Below, one piece after another: positions 26,192 through 34,707 of a DNA stretch of 64,000 bases. The notes beneath the pieces were generated by a model. It did not search any database and had not been told where the DNA came from. It saw only the letters and a program-made list of their open reading frames with translations. The DNA is from Alteromonadaceae bacterium (GTDB taxonomy: Bacteria; Pseudomonadota; Gammaproteobacteria; Enterobacterales; Alteromonadaceae): NCBI GenBank assembly GCA_013373625.1, contig JABXHM010000003.1, forward strand, positions 248,001-312,000, given 5' to 3'. Numbering within the stretch: position 1 is the stretch's first letter; every line of letters begins with the position of its first letter. A program made the position numbers and the translations under genes.

Positions 26192-28300
26192 TTAGCCCTG
26201 TCCCGGCGCGTACGGGAATTTCAGCGACTTGTAATACTCCAGACTGCCTTCAGGTTGCGCTAAACCTTGTGGTACCGGGCGCTCTGAGAAGGTTTGAAAA
26301 TACAGTACGCTGGCATCCCGCCACCATTTTGCTTCTTGCTGCTGAATTTGCAACGCCATATCTACCTGGCGAAACTGATTAGCATCAATGTAAGGCTTTA
26401 CCTGTTGCCAGCGATTTTGCATATCAGTAACGCCCTCCACTCCTCGATAATAATATCGCACTAATTCATTCCACAGAGTTTCGCCATTCTCCATTGTGTA
26501 ATCCCAGGGTAAGTGATGAAACCACAGTAATAACGCCTTAGGGGTGCTTTCTGGCTGAGAAAAACGTTTTTGCCAATAGGGTGAATACTGGCTTATTGCG
26601 TTGGTGCCAGATGCGGTTCTGTCAAGGCCAATACCTTGTTTGTCGGCGCGATGATAATACACCGGATTCCAGTCTGCTCTGCCTAAATTATCTACCCATG
26701 GGCCAGGACCATAGTGATGACCGGAGTCCATCAGGTGATGCAGTCCCAGTGGCGTCATATATTCCACCACATACTCTCTGGAAGGCATCATCATCGCTTC
26801 AATTTGCGCCACTGCCTCTTGCTCAACGGTCAGTGTTTGCTTAATCCATTCGTTAGCAATTTGCTCAGCGCTTAAGGTGTGATCCCAGGCCAAACGACCA
26901 AACGCATACCAGTTAGACTGCGCAAAAATATGCCCGGTCCAGTTACGCTGCATGCCAGTATTGGCCACCCCGGCAATACCGGTAAGTTGATGATTAAATA
27001 ATGAACCATCCACCACTTTAGCAACGGTAGAACCAGGGCCTTGCACATGTGTGTCGGCATCCATTGCTTCTTTAAACAAGGTCCCTAAGTACGCCAGGTG
27101 GGTAGAAAAGCCAAGATACTCCTGGGTAATTTGCAGCTCCATGGCTAATGGTGTGTTAGGGGTTGCACCAAATAACGGGCTAAACGGCTCGCGCGGCTGA
27201 AAATCAATAGGACCGTTTTTAACCTGCACGATGACGTTGTCCATAAACTTGCCGTCAAGGGGCACAAATTCATCGTAAGCCTGCAAGCTACGCTCTTTAT
27301 CCGAATCGTTGGCGTATACGAATGCGCGCCAAAACACCACGCCGTTGTAGGGTTTGAGTGCCTTGGCCAGCATATTTGCGCCTTCAGCGTGAGTTCGATT
27401 GTAATCACCTGGTCCTGGCTGCCCTTCTGAATTCGCTTTAACTAAAAAGCCCCCAAAATCCGGAATAAGCTGATAGATTTCTGCGGCTTTGTCTTGCCAC
27501 CATTGCTGCACAGCCGGGTCGAGCGGATCGGAAGTCGGCAGGCCATCAAGCTGTTGCGGAGAGCTGAATTTGATCGATAGGTACATCTTTATACCGTAAG
27601 GGCGCACGATATCGGCCAGCGCTTTTACCTTTTCCAGGTACATTGGCGTTAGAATTAACGCATTAGCATTAACATTAAGAGGAACCATGCCATTAATGCC
27701 GATACTGGCGTTAGCGCGTGCATAGTCGTAGTAACGCTGGTCTTTATCTACCGGCAGGCGGTGCCAGTCAAAAATAGACTCACCCGCATACCCGCGCTCA
27801 GTGTGACGATCAAGATCGTCCCAGTGATTCAGCACACGCCGGTTAATTTTGGGGTTCTGTAAAACATTGATGTCGTTGAGTGACTGTTGGGTAAACACCT
27901 TACGTAATAAATGATAGCTACCGTAGAGCAGGCCGATATCCGTCCTGGCAGTGATCAATGTATCGCCGCCATAGGATTTAATAATAAATCCCTCGTCACT
28001 GAGCTTACTGCTGACATTGTCAGCCAGCTTAAAGCGTCCCGCCAGTTCACTATTAAGTTGCTGCACTATCAACGTGCCCTGGTTGTTACTTACCCGGTTG
28101 GCAAATGCCCGCTTAAACTCATCCCGGATTATGTCTGTTGTCTGAGAGTCACCGACAACATTCAGCCTGGCAGCGGGTAGCCTGGCTTCAATCACGTTAT
28201 AGCGTTGCCAAAGGTTATAACCATCTTCACCACTAAAATCGGGAACGGCGACAGCGCTAACACTCACTATAAAAGAAACAAACAAGGCTAAAAAACGCAC
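26192..28300 (-). CDS. aguA: GH67 alpha-glucuronidase, exported
   Basis: The start is GTG at 28300, preceded by GGAGTG; the open frame runs 14 codons further but lacks a ribosome site and would disrupt the signal peptide. The protein is 702 residues, near the family's usual length. The TIM-barrel domain has the acid residue in NSEGQPGP, and the paired bases in GPIDFQPREP (Asp) and LQITQEYLG (Glu). A signal peptide (VSVSAVA) predicts periplasmic action. GH67 enzymes remove 4-O-methyl-glucuronic acid from the non-reducing end of xylo-oligosaccharides. Its place among arabinanases suggests a glucuronoarabinoxylan or similarly decorated substrate; this is inferred. Confidence 0.92.
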   Translation of the reverse strand: MRFLALFVSFIVSVSAVAVPDFSGEDGYNLWQRYNVIEARLPAARLNVVGDSQTTDIIRDEFKRAFANRVSNNQGTLIVQQLNSELAGRFKLADNVSSKLSDEGFIIKSYGGDTLITARTDIGLLYGSYHLLRKVFTQQSLNDINVLQNPKINRRVLNHWDDLDRHTERGYAGESIFDWHRLPVDKDQRYYDYARANASIGINGMVPLNVNANALILTPMYLEKVKALADIVRPYGIKMYLSIKFSSPQQLDGLPTSDPLDPAVQQWWQDKAAEIYQLIPDFGGFLVKANSEGQPGPGDYNRTHAEGANMLAKALKPYNGVVFWRAFVYANDSDKERSLQAYDEFVPLDGKFMDNVIVQVKNGPIDFQPREPFSPLFGATPNTPLAMELQITQEYLGFSTHLAYLGTLFKEAMDADTHVQGPGSTVAKVVDGSLFNHQLTGIAGVANTGMQRNWTGHIFAQSNWYAFGRLAWDHTLSAEQIANEWIKQTLTVEQEAVAQIEAMMMPSREYVVEYMTPLGLHHLMDSGHHYGPGPWVDNLGRADWNPVYYHRADKQGIGLDRTASGTNAISQYSPYWQKRFSQPESTPKALLLWFHHLPWDYTMENGETLWNELVRYYYRGVEGVTDMQNRWQQVKPYIDANQFRQVDMALQIQQQEAKWWRDASVLYFQTFSERPVPQGLAQPEGSLEYYKSLKFPYAPGQG

Positions 28301-28445
28301 ATAACACTCCACTGTAAAATACTTCTTCCGAGAGCCTAACATTAAAAAAATATGGCTCCATGGAATAAGTAAATTTAGTGTTAATAAGATAATAAAACGT
28401 AAACCAGTATGCTTCTTTTTAATCGTTCAGCAGGCATTACCTGAC

Positions 28446-28500
28446 TAGAGCGTATTGACCTTGGCGGTACAATTTTGCAGCAGTTTGTCAATACGCTCTA
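28446..28500. repeat. 14-bp perfect inverted repeat
   Basis: TAGAGCGTATTGAC (28446-28459) and GTCAATACGCTCTA (28487-28500) are exact reverse complements separated by 27 bases. It lies just after the alpha/beta hydrolase stop and upstream of GH67. No T-tract follows, so it may be an operator or an mRNA hairpin. Confidence 0.7.
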
Positions 28501-28503
28501 TGC

Positions 28504-29355
28504 TTATAAACTTTTTATAAACTGACGGTAGGCATCAACGGCTAACGGACTGTCCATGAGTTTGTGATGCCCTGCGCCATCAACGACCACCATGTTTTTG
28601 TTCTCAGAACCTGACACCCGGTAAAGAATTCCGCTGTATTTAGGAGGAGTCGTTAAATCTTTTTCACCCACCATAATCAGCAAAGGTTCTTTGTATCTCG
28701 CCACCTGATAGGCATTGTCCACCGCTGTGAGTTCATCAGCCAACTGCCAGCGTGTAAACAAGCCAGGTGAGTTATCATGGATAAGCTGAGATAAATTCAC
28801 GATGGGGCTCTGTAACACCATGCCGTCAAGATTACGCTCCGAAGCAACATAAGCGGCTATTGCCGAACCCAGTTCAATGCCGTGCACAATAAAGGGCTTA
28901 TCATTACGCAATGTTTCTGACGCAAAATCATATACGGCCAGCGCATCAGCCATCATCGCTGCAGAGTTGAGTTTAACGGGCTTGTCGCTGATCCCCACTC
29001 CCGGGTAATCAAACCACATCACATTTGCCGGTATAGTGCCAAAGCGATGGACTATATTGGCTGATTTATTGATGGTCATGCCATTGCCACCGAATATAAG
29101 GATGTTCACGCTGGCGTTATGATACAACGCCTGGATACCTCGTATTTTGTACCCACCGGTGCTGGTGACACTCACTGTTTTCACAGCTACTGACATTTCA
29201 TCCTGATACGCTTTATTGCGAAACGCCGTTAGGTCGAGCTTTTCAACTGTTGATGACTGATAAATAAGGTTTTGGGGGGTTACCTGAATAACACATCCCG
29301 TTGCCAGTGCGAAAAACACCAGCGCAAACAAAAATAACCAAAATTGACGATGCAT
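28504..29355 (-). CDS. Alpha/beta-hydrolase-fold lipoprotein with Glu at the nucleophile site
   Basis: The start at 29355 follows AGGGAAAGGC; the open frame begins 7 codons earlier. The 283-residue protein has a lipobox ALATGC (Cys about 21). The alpha/beta hydrolase core shows the oxyanion region IFGGNGMTI, WFDYPGVGISD, the nucleophile elbow HGIELGSAIA, the acid LLIMVGEKDLTTPP and the catalytic His in GAGHHKLMD. The elbow should read GxSxG, but Glu161 (codon GAA) occupies the Ser position, so conventional serine esterase activity is doubtful. The family is otherwise like BEM46/YfhR hydrolases. The substrate is unknown. It precedes GH67 on the same strand by about 200 bases. Confidence 0.75.
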   Translation of the reverse strand: MHRQFWLFLFALVFFALATGCVIQVTPQNLIYQSSTVEKLDLTAFRNKAYQDEMSVAVKTVSVTSTGGYKIRGIQALYHNASVNILIFGGNGMTINKSANIVHRFGTIPANVMWFDYPGVGISDKPVKLNSAAMMADALAVYDFASETLRNDKPFIVHGIELGSAIAAYVASERNLDGMVLQSPIVNLSQLIHDNSPGLFTRWQLADELTAVDNAYQVARYKEPLLIMVGEKDLTTPPKYSGILYRVSGSENKNMVVVDGAGHHKLMDSPLAVDAYRQFIKSL

Positions 29356-29467
29356 GCCTTTCCCTGGAGTGATCAAATAACATATTGAGTTTAATTAAGC
29401 CTAACAGTAATTACAGGCGAAATCACAGTACGCGACTGATTAATATAATACATCAAACCATGGTGGC

Positions 29468-29505
29468 AAAAAAAAAGGAAGCACCGCGCTTTACGATGCT
29501 TCCCC
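29468..29505 (-). terminator. Terminator of the galM-GH97-GH43 operon
   Basis: On the minus strand GGAAGCA pairs with TGCTTCC around 13 bases, followed by nine T. It lies 30 bases after the GH43 stop. Confidence 0.85.
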
Positions 29506-29533
29506 TTTGGTACTTCGTCAAGTCCGTCAGATT

Positions 29534-31450
29534 TTACTGAGGCTCACGCAAATAGAAGATTTGGCAGCGATTACTCAAGTCTGGTTGCTGGGCAATATTA
29601 GTGCCCTCTGCCAGACCACAATTGGTTAAACCCAGCGGTAACTTAGTGTATCGGTTAAATAACATCATGCCCCCCCCCGCTTTAGGCGTCAGGCGCCATT
29701 GCGCTGTTTTTTCACCACAGTCAACCATGACCACATTGGCGCCCGGGACAACCTGATTATCGGCGACGCCTACGCAACGCTCACTCTCAGAAGCCTGTTT
29801 AAGTGACAAATAGCCTGTGTCGGTAGGCTCAAATAGCCAGCGCTGCGAAGCTTTATAATCAAATGCCTGCTGTTCAACATTGTCACCACGCATGGCCAGT
29901 GTTTTACCGCTTTGTTGATTCATCAGCGCCACTTCGCCCATTGGGCGCAGTTGCCATTGGGTACAGGCACTATCCGCATTTTGCTGTAATACCGCCTGAT
30001 TGGCCGAGGCAGAACAGCCGGCTATAGCGAGCGGCTTACCAGAATATCGGTTGGTGAGTGTCACGTTGCCATCAATCCCCGCATCCACTTTCCACTGCTG
30101 GCAATAATTATTGCGCCAGGCAGCCGATTGCACACGCGCATTATCGGCAGTACTGCAACTTGCCACTTCGAGAAACTTGCTGTCTTCACGATTGGCCAGA
30201 CGAACAAATCCTTCAGTGGTGGCATCCAGTACCCACTGACCATTGGTGCCAGCACACTCGCGCTGAACGGCTCGCGCGTCTTCCGGATCAGCCGCTATAT
30301 CCAGACACAGTTCACTGGTAGAGTTCACTAACTGATAGCGCTGACCCTGTACACGCGTCACCAAAGGGCCGTTTTCACCGGAAGGCGGAGCAACTTCAAC
30401 GCCTGGGGTTAGCGGCTCGCCAAACTCTGGCACACCGGCATCATTCCAGGTGAACTTTTGTGCGCGTAACGAACGCGTAGCACTACAACCATGCTCCACA
30501 GAGTCGTTACCGTGATATACCAGCCATTCTTCTGTGCCGTCAGGTGAAGTGAAGAAACCGTTGTGGCCCGGGCCAAAAACCGTTTCCGTGCGGGTGAATA
30601 CCGGCTCAGGGAATTTTTTCCAGTGCTCGCGGTTCATGGGATCGTCACCCACCAGCTCTAACAAGCCAAGTTTATAGTCTGGCGTGTTACAAAAGCTCGC
30701 TGAATAGGTCATAAACGTGCGGCCATTGCGCTGCAGTATTTCCGCGCCTTCTGTCACTTTACGGCCACTGATTTCCCAATCTAACTCAGGCGTGGTTAAC
30801 ACCGTGTGTTCCTGATCGTCTTTCAGCGTCCAGGGGTTTTCCATCTCGGCAATAATATTGAGCTGGGTATCGCCGCGCCACTGCGAGTAAATCACATAAA
30901 GCTTGTCGTTGTGTTCTAAATAATTGCCATCAATATTCCAGATCCCCGGCATTAACGCGCCTTTGTACTGGTACGGCCCCATTGGATCATCGCCCACACT
31001 TTCAAGCACATTTAAGTGCTGGTAATCCAGCGTACCATCGCGACCGGCGGTATACATCATGTACCAGCGATAGCCGTTGGGACCTTTCAAACGATGGAAC
31101 TCAAAAGCCCAAAAATTACAACAACGATCCGGATCAGTGGATGACCACACATTAACCGGTGTGGCATCAGCCAGACCAGCCAGTGTTGGTGCTTTGCGCA
31201 TGACCAGTTGCGAAGTCCATGTCGTGGTTGTCAGGTAATAGTTACCGTCCCAATACTCCAACCATGGATCGGCGCCATTAGGGAACAGTGGGTTGGTAAA
31301 GATACCAGATGCCTGAGTAGCGTTCTCGTCAGCCGTTTTAGCAACTGACTCCGCCCTGGCAGCCGTTGTTTGCTCCGTGCTGTTACAACCTATAAGGGTT
31401 GCGCATAGCAACACACCTGCTCCAAGTCGTTTAATCGACTTTGCAATCAT
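29534..31450 (-). CDS. GH43_26-type arabinofuranosidase with C-terminal ricin-B lectin region
   Basis: The start at 31450 gives a lipoprotein signal (lipobox LIGC, Cys about 22). It overlaps the end of the GH97 gene by 20 bases. The protein is 638 residues. The GH43 domain (about 45-350) has NGADPW (base), NIDGNYL (modulator) and VTEGAEIL (acid). About 260 C-terminal residues form beta-trefoil repeats with QxW motifs (QWVL, QWKV, QWQL, QWRL), a CBM13/RICIN-like carbohydrate-binding unit. This matches exo-alpha-1,5-L-arabinofuranosidases carrying a lectin module. The catalytic domain is paralogous to the enzyme at 2400-3431. It is the last gene of the operon galM-GH97-GH43. Confidence 0.88.
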   Translation of the reverse strand: MIAKSIKRLGAGVLLCATLIGCNSTEQTTAARAESVAKTADENATQASGIFTNPLFPNGADPWLEYWDGNYYLTTTTWTSQLVMRKAPTLAGLADATPVNVWSSTDPDRCCNFWAFEFHRLKGPNGYRWYMMYTAGRDGTLDYQHLNVLESVGDDPMGPYQYKGALMPGIWNIDGNYLEHNDKLYVIYSQWRGDTQLNIIAEMENPWTLKDDQEHTVLTTPELDWEISGRKVTEGAEILQRNGRTFMTYSASFCNTPDYKLGLLELVGDDPMNREHWKKFPEPVFTRTETVFGPGHNGFFTSPDGTEEWLVYHGNDSVEHGCSATRSLRAQKFTWNDAGVPEFGEPLTPGVEVAPPSGENGPLVTRVQGQRYQLVNSTSELCLDIAADPEDARAVQRECAGTNGQWVLDATTEGFVRLANREDSKFLEVASCSTADNARVQSAAWRNNYCQQWKVDAGIDGNVTLTNRYSGKPLAIAGCSASANQAVLQQNADSACTQWQLRPMGEVALMNQQSGKTLAMRGDNVEQQAFDYKASQRWLFEPTDTGYLSLKQASESERCVGVADNQVVPGANVVMVDCGEKTAQWRLTPKAGGGMMLFNRYTKLPLGLTNCGLAEGTNIAQQPDLSNRCQIFYLREPQ

Positions 31451-33398
31451 TATTATTCTCTCTTTGAGTCGTGAGTACAAAACCACCATTTGGTGCTATC
31501 GAAAGCGCCACGTCACCGTTGGCATGAATGCGTTGTAAGGTATCGCGTGGTGTTTTGCCCTGAGTTAACAGCTTTGCCTGAGCTAATGGAAAATCGGCTT
31601 GTGAAATCGCTATTTTCTGTGGTGTAGTCTGCGCATTAATGCCAGCGATATACCACTGGCAACCTTTGCGTCTGGCCATCACTACATATTTGCCCGGATA
31701 ACCAGCAACGAAACGGGTTTCATCCCAACTCGTAGGCAGCGTTTTCAGATAGTCCTTTACGTAGGGTTCGACTTCAGCCATTTGAGCTGGTGTGGTAACC
31801 AGGTGTTGTACGCCTGAGTAGAATAAAACGGTTTCGGCCAGTTCAAAGGTATTACTGGTGCGCCGCTCTATATTGGGAATATCACCCAATGCCAATGGCG
31901 TAAAATCCATGGGGTCAAACACATTACGGGTAAAAGGCTGCATGGTAGCGTGGTAAGCCTGACGGTCAGCAAAATCCTGGAAAAATGTAATCATTTCCTG
32001 ACCCTTTATTGCCTCGGCGGTCATCAGGTTAGGATAGGTGCGCTGTAATCCCCGTGGTAACGTTACGCCATGAAAATTCACCATCAGGTTAAAATCAGCG
32101 GCGTCGGTCAAAATACCTTTAAAGTAATCCCATACCGAAGCACCATCACCTGGGAAGAAATCCACCTTAATGCCGGCGATGTTCATTCGTTGCAAACGGG
32201 CAAACTCTGCCCGGCGATCAGCACGGGTTAATAACGCACTTTTGGGGCTGTAAACGGTTTTATTCCAATGCCCTGATGAGTTATACCATAGCCACAAGCG
32301 AACATTCTTTTGCCTCGCATAAGCGGTTAATTCTGCAATACGCTCATAGCCGATGTTCTGATCCCAGTCAGCATCAACCAGGGCATAAGGCCACTGCATT
32401 TCGGCGGCATAATCGATAAACTCTTTTTGCACCGGGAAAATCACCGAATCATCTTTTAGCAGGCCCCAACTCCATGACGCTACACCCGGTTTAATAAAGT
32501 CAGTATGCTTCAGCGCTACTGGCTCTGCCAGATCGGTGCCCAGTGTCGACTCTGTTATGGTTGCTAAATCGCCAACCAGCACTAATCGCCAGGGGGAATT
32601 AAATGGCAGTTTCGCTTGCGGTAGCACGGCGCCATTTGTCACGGCCTCAGCGGGATGTGGAAAGGTCAGCGTAAAACCACCCTGCTTATCTGAAACTAAG
32701 TGCGACGCAGCATAACCACTCGGCACACCTGCTTCTGACAACAACACAAAGTGCTCTTTATAGTTAAACAACGCCGGATACACCCAACCATTGTTAAAAG
32801 GCGAGGTCAGTTCAGACACCTTGCCATGCAGGTATTCTTCTTCGTAGGACGGATTAGTATTCATCCAACCTGACTGCACAACGGCTTTTGGCTGCAGCCA
32901 TGCTTCGGTTGCCGGGTAGAAGTTCACTGCAGAGTGTTCTTTGAGCACCACTCTGACATCGTCAGATTCACCGTTTAACTCATAGCGGTAAGCGAGCCCA
33001 TCATCACTTAACCGGAATCGCAGCGTTAATTGATTGTCTTCGTTATTGGTTACCGTTACGGCTTGTTCAGCCGCTGTATAGTCAATACGGCTTTGCTTGC
33101 CGTGAATAAGTTCATAATGGCTGCTAACCATGCGCTGCGCGTTCATTTCAGCGATAGTTAAATCGTCTGAAAACTGCGTATTATGAAGTTCAATACCCAG
33201 AGCAGAAGGTGCAATTACGGCTTCGCCGTTGCGGGCCAAGTGGTATTGCAATGCACCTGAATCGGTCTGAACCAGATTCATTGTCAAAGTCTGATCCGGG
33301 CTTTTTAATGTGAACACATTATGTGTGGCTGCCATGGCCTGCGAGCACAGGCCAGTAACAACCACCAGCAAGGCAAGCCTGTGGTGGTTTTTAAGCAT
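31431..33398 (-). CDS. Retaining GH97 glycosidase, exported
   Basis: 655 residues with a signal peptide (about 1-23, ending AMA). The GH97 N-terminal beta-sandwich (about 25-280) is followed by a TIM barrel and a C-terminal domain. IKVDFFPG supplies Asp413, and TAEAIKGQE supplies Glu468. The 55-residue separation equals that of Asp415/Glu470 in the retaining alpha-galactosidase BT1871, so this is the retaining subtype and not the inverting SusB type. Retaining GH97s include alpha-galactosidases and a beta-L-arabinopyranosidase. In an arabinose locus, beta-L-arabinopyranosidase or alpha-galactosidase is plausible. The gene is translationally linked to the following GH43 by a 20-base overlap and follows galM by 44 bases. 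Confidence 0.88.
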   Translation of the reverse strand: MLKNHHRLALLVVVTGLCSQAMAATHNVFTLKSPDQTLTMNLVQTDSGALQYHLARNGEAVIAPSALGIELHNTQFSDDLTIAEMNAQRMVSSHYELIHGKQSRIDYTAAEQAVTVTNNEDNQLTLRFRLSDDGLAYRYELNGESDDVRVVLKEHSAVNFYPATEAWLQPKAVVQSGWMNTNPSYEEEYLHGKVSELTSPFNNGWVYPALFNYKEHFVLLSEAGVPSGYAASHLVSDKQGGFTLTFPHPAEAVTNGAVLPQAKLPFNSPWRLVLVGDLATITESTLGTDLAEPVALKHTDFIKPGVASWSWGLLKDDSVIFPVQKEFIDYAAEMQWPYALVDADWDQNIGYERIAELTAYARQKNVRLWLWYNSSGHWNKTVYSPKSALLTRADRRAEFARLQRMNIAGIKVDFFPGDGASVWDYFKGILTDAADFNLMVNFHGVTLPRGLQRTYPNLMTAEAIKGQEMITFFQDFADRQAYHATMQPFTRNVFDPMDFTPLALGDIPNIERRTSNTFELAETVLFYSGVQHLVTTPAQMAEVEPYVKDYLKTLPTSWDETRFVAGYPGKYVVMARRKGCQWYIAGINAQTTPQKIAISQADFPLAQAKLLTQGKTPRDTLQRIHANGDVALSIAPNGGFVLTTQRENNNDCKVD

Positions 33399-33442
33399 GA
33401 TGTTAAACTCTTTGTTACAGTCGTTACCGGGCAGATACCGGA

Positions 33443-34645
33443 TTACTTGGTATCAAACTCATAAACAATGCGAGTTGAGTAAACTTCGCCTGGCAGCAAA
33501 GTAGTGCTGGGAAAGTCTGCCTGATTGGGTGAATCAGGATAATGTTGCGGCTCTAAGCAAAACGCGCCACGGAAGATATGTTTCTGGCCGAAACCTGATG
33601 TGGCCCCTTCCAGGAAGTTACCCGAATAAAACTGCACCGCAGGCTCTTCGGTTAAAACACGCAGTACACGGCCACTTGTCGGTTCATACACACTGGCTGC
33701 TTCAATGAGTTCATCATCTACAGTGTCTTTAATTACGTAGTTGTGGTCATAGCCTTTACCACGCGCTAATTGTACGTTATCCGCTTCAATATCCTGACCA
33801 ATGGTTTTTGGCGACGTAAAGTCAAAAGGCGTACCGGCAACAGGAGTCAGTTCGCCGGTCGGGATCAGACCACTGTCTACCGGCGTAATGTACTCGCCGT
33901 TAATTTGCAGTTCATGATCTAAGATAGTGCCTTTGCCAGCCAGGTTAAAGTATGAGTGCTGAGTCAGGTTTACCACGGTAGGTTTATCGGTTGTGGCAAT
34001 ATACTGCATGTCCAAAGTGTTGTTATTGGTTAGCGTATAGGTGACTTCCGTGGTTAACTCTCCCGGGTAACCCTGATCGCCATCGGGGCTGACTAATTTC
34101 AGGGTAACGCCAGCGCTTTGCTCAGTGGCAAAGGGGGTCATTTTCCAGACTTTTTTATCAAAGCCCTGCACACCGCCGTGCAAGTGATTATCACCGTCAT
34201 TTTTAGCTAGCTGATACTCGGTACCAAACAGCGAAAACTTTCCATCTTTAATACGGTTACCATAGCGACCAATCAAAGCGCCGAAGTATGGATTACCATT
34301 TTCGTATTCTTCGATACTTTCCATACCATAAACAATATTATCCAGATTACCTTTGGCATCGGGCACCAGCATGCGGGTAATAATACCGCCATAGCTGATC
34401 ACGTCAATTTCAACGTTATTACTGTTTTTCAGGGTAACTTTCTGAACAGGCGTGGCATCGCTGAGCACGCCAAAAGCGCTAACCGAAGCGCTGGGCTTAG
34501 CAGTCATAGTTTTTCCTTGGTCGGCCATCACCTGATGAGCAAAGCCGAAAGTAAAAGTTAACACACCGGCAAGCAACCACTTGCGTTGCTTTGCGGAGCG
34601 GGAGAAGAGTGTGGAGATCTGAAGTGATGATGTAGATAGCGACAT
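33443..34645 (-). CDS. galM: Exported aldose 1-epimerase
   Basis: 400 residues with a signal-like N-terminus (about 25-41, ending VMA) and a full galactose mutarotase fold. Motifs are NSNNVEIDVISYGGIITRMLVPD, FGALIGRYGNRIKDGKF, NHLHGGVQGFDKKVW (catalytic His), TQHSYFNLAG and the C-terminal VQFYSGNFLEG with EPQHYPDSPN. It interconverts alpha and beta anomers of free sugars. The exported form would epimerise arabinose or galactose freed in the periplasm before transport. It heads the operon with GH97 and GH43. The promoter region holds a motif shared with araB (ATTGTAATATA). Confidence 0.9.
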   Translation of the reverse strand: MSLSTSSLQISTLFSRSAKQRKWLLAGVLTFTFGFAHQVMADQGKTMTAKPSASVSAFGVLSDATPVQKVTLKNSNNVEIDVISYGGIITRMLVPDAKGNLDNIVYGMESIEEYENGNPYFGALIGRYGNRIKDGKFSLFGTEYQLAKNDGDNHLHGGVQGFDKKVWKMTPFATEQSAGVTLKLVSPDGDQGYPGELTTEVTYTLTNNNTLDMQYIATTDKPTVVNLTQHSYFNLAGKGTILDHELQINGEYITPVDSGLIPTGELTPVAGTPFDFTSPKTIGQDIEADNVQLARGKGYDHNYVIKDTVDDELIEAASVYEPTSGRVLRVLTEEPAVQFYSGNFLEGATSGFGQKHIFRGAFCLEPQHYPDSPNQADFPSTTLLPGEVYSTRIVYEFDTK

Positions 34646-34707
34646 GATTTACATTCCCATAATAATTTTTATACTTTTATATTACAATTTTAGTGGCATT
34701 TGCAAGC
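34646..34707 (-). promoter_or_regulatory. Promoter region of the galM operon with arabinose-type motif
   Basis: A 62-bp spacer; on the minus strand 34688-34678 reads ATTGTAATATA, matching the arabinose consensus ATTGTAATACA for the first 9 bases. A T-rich downstream run follows. Confidence 0.45.
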
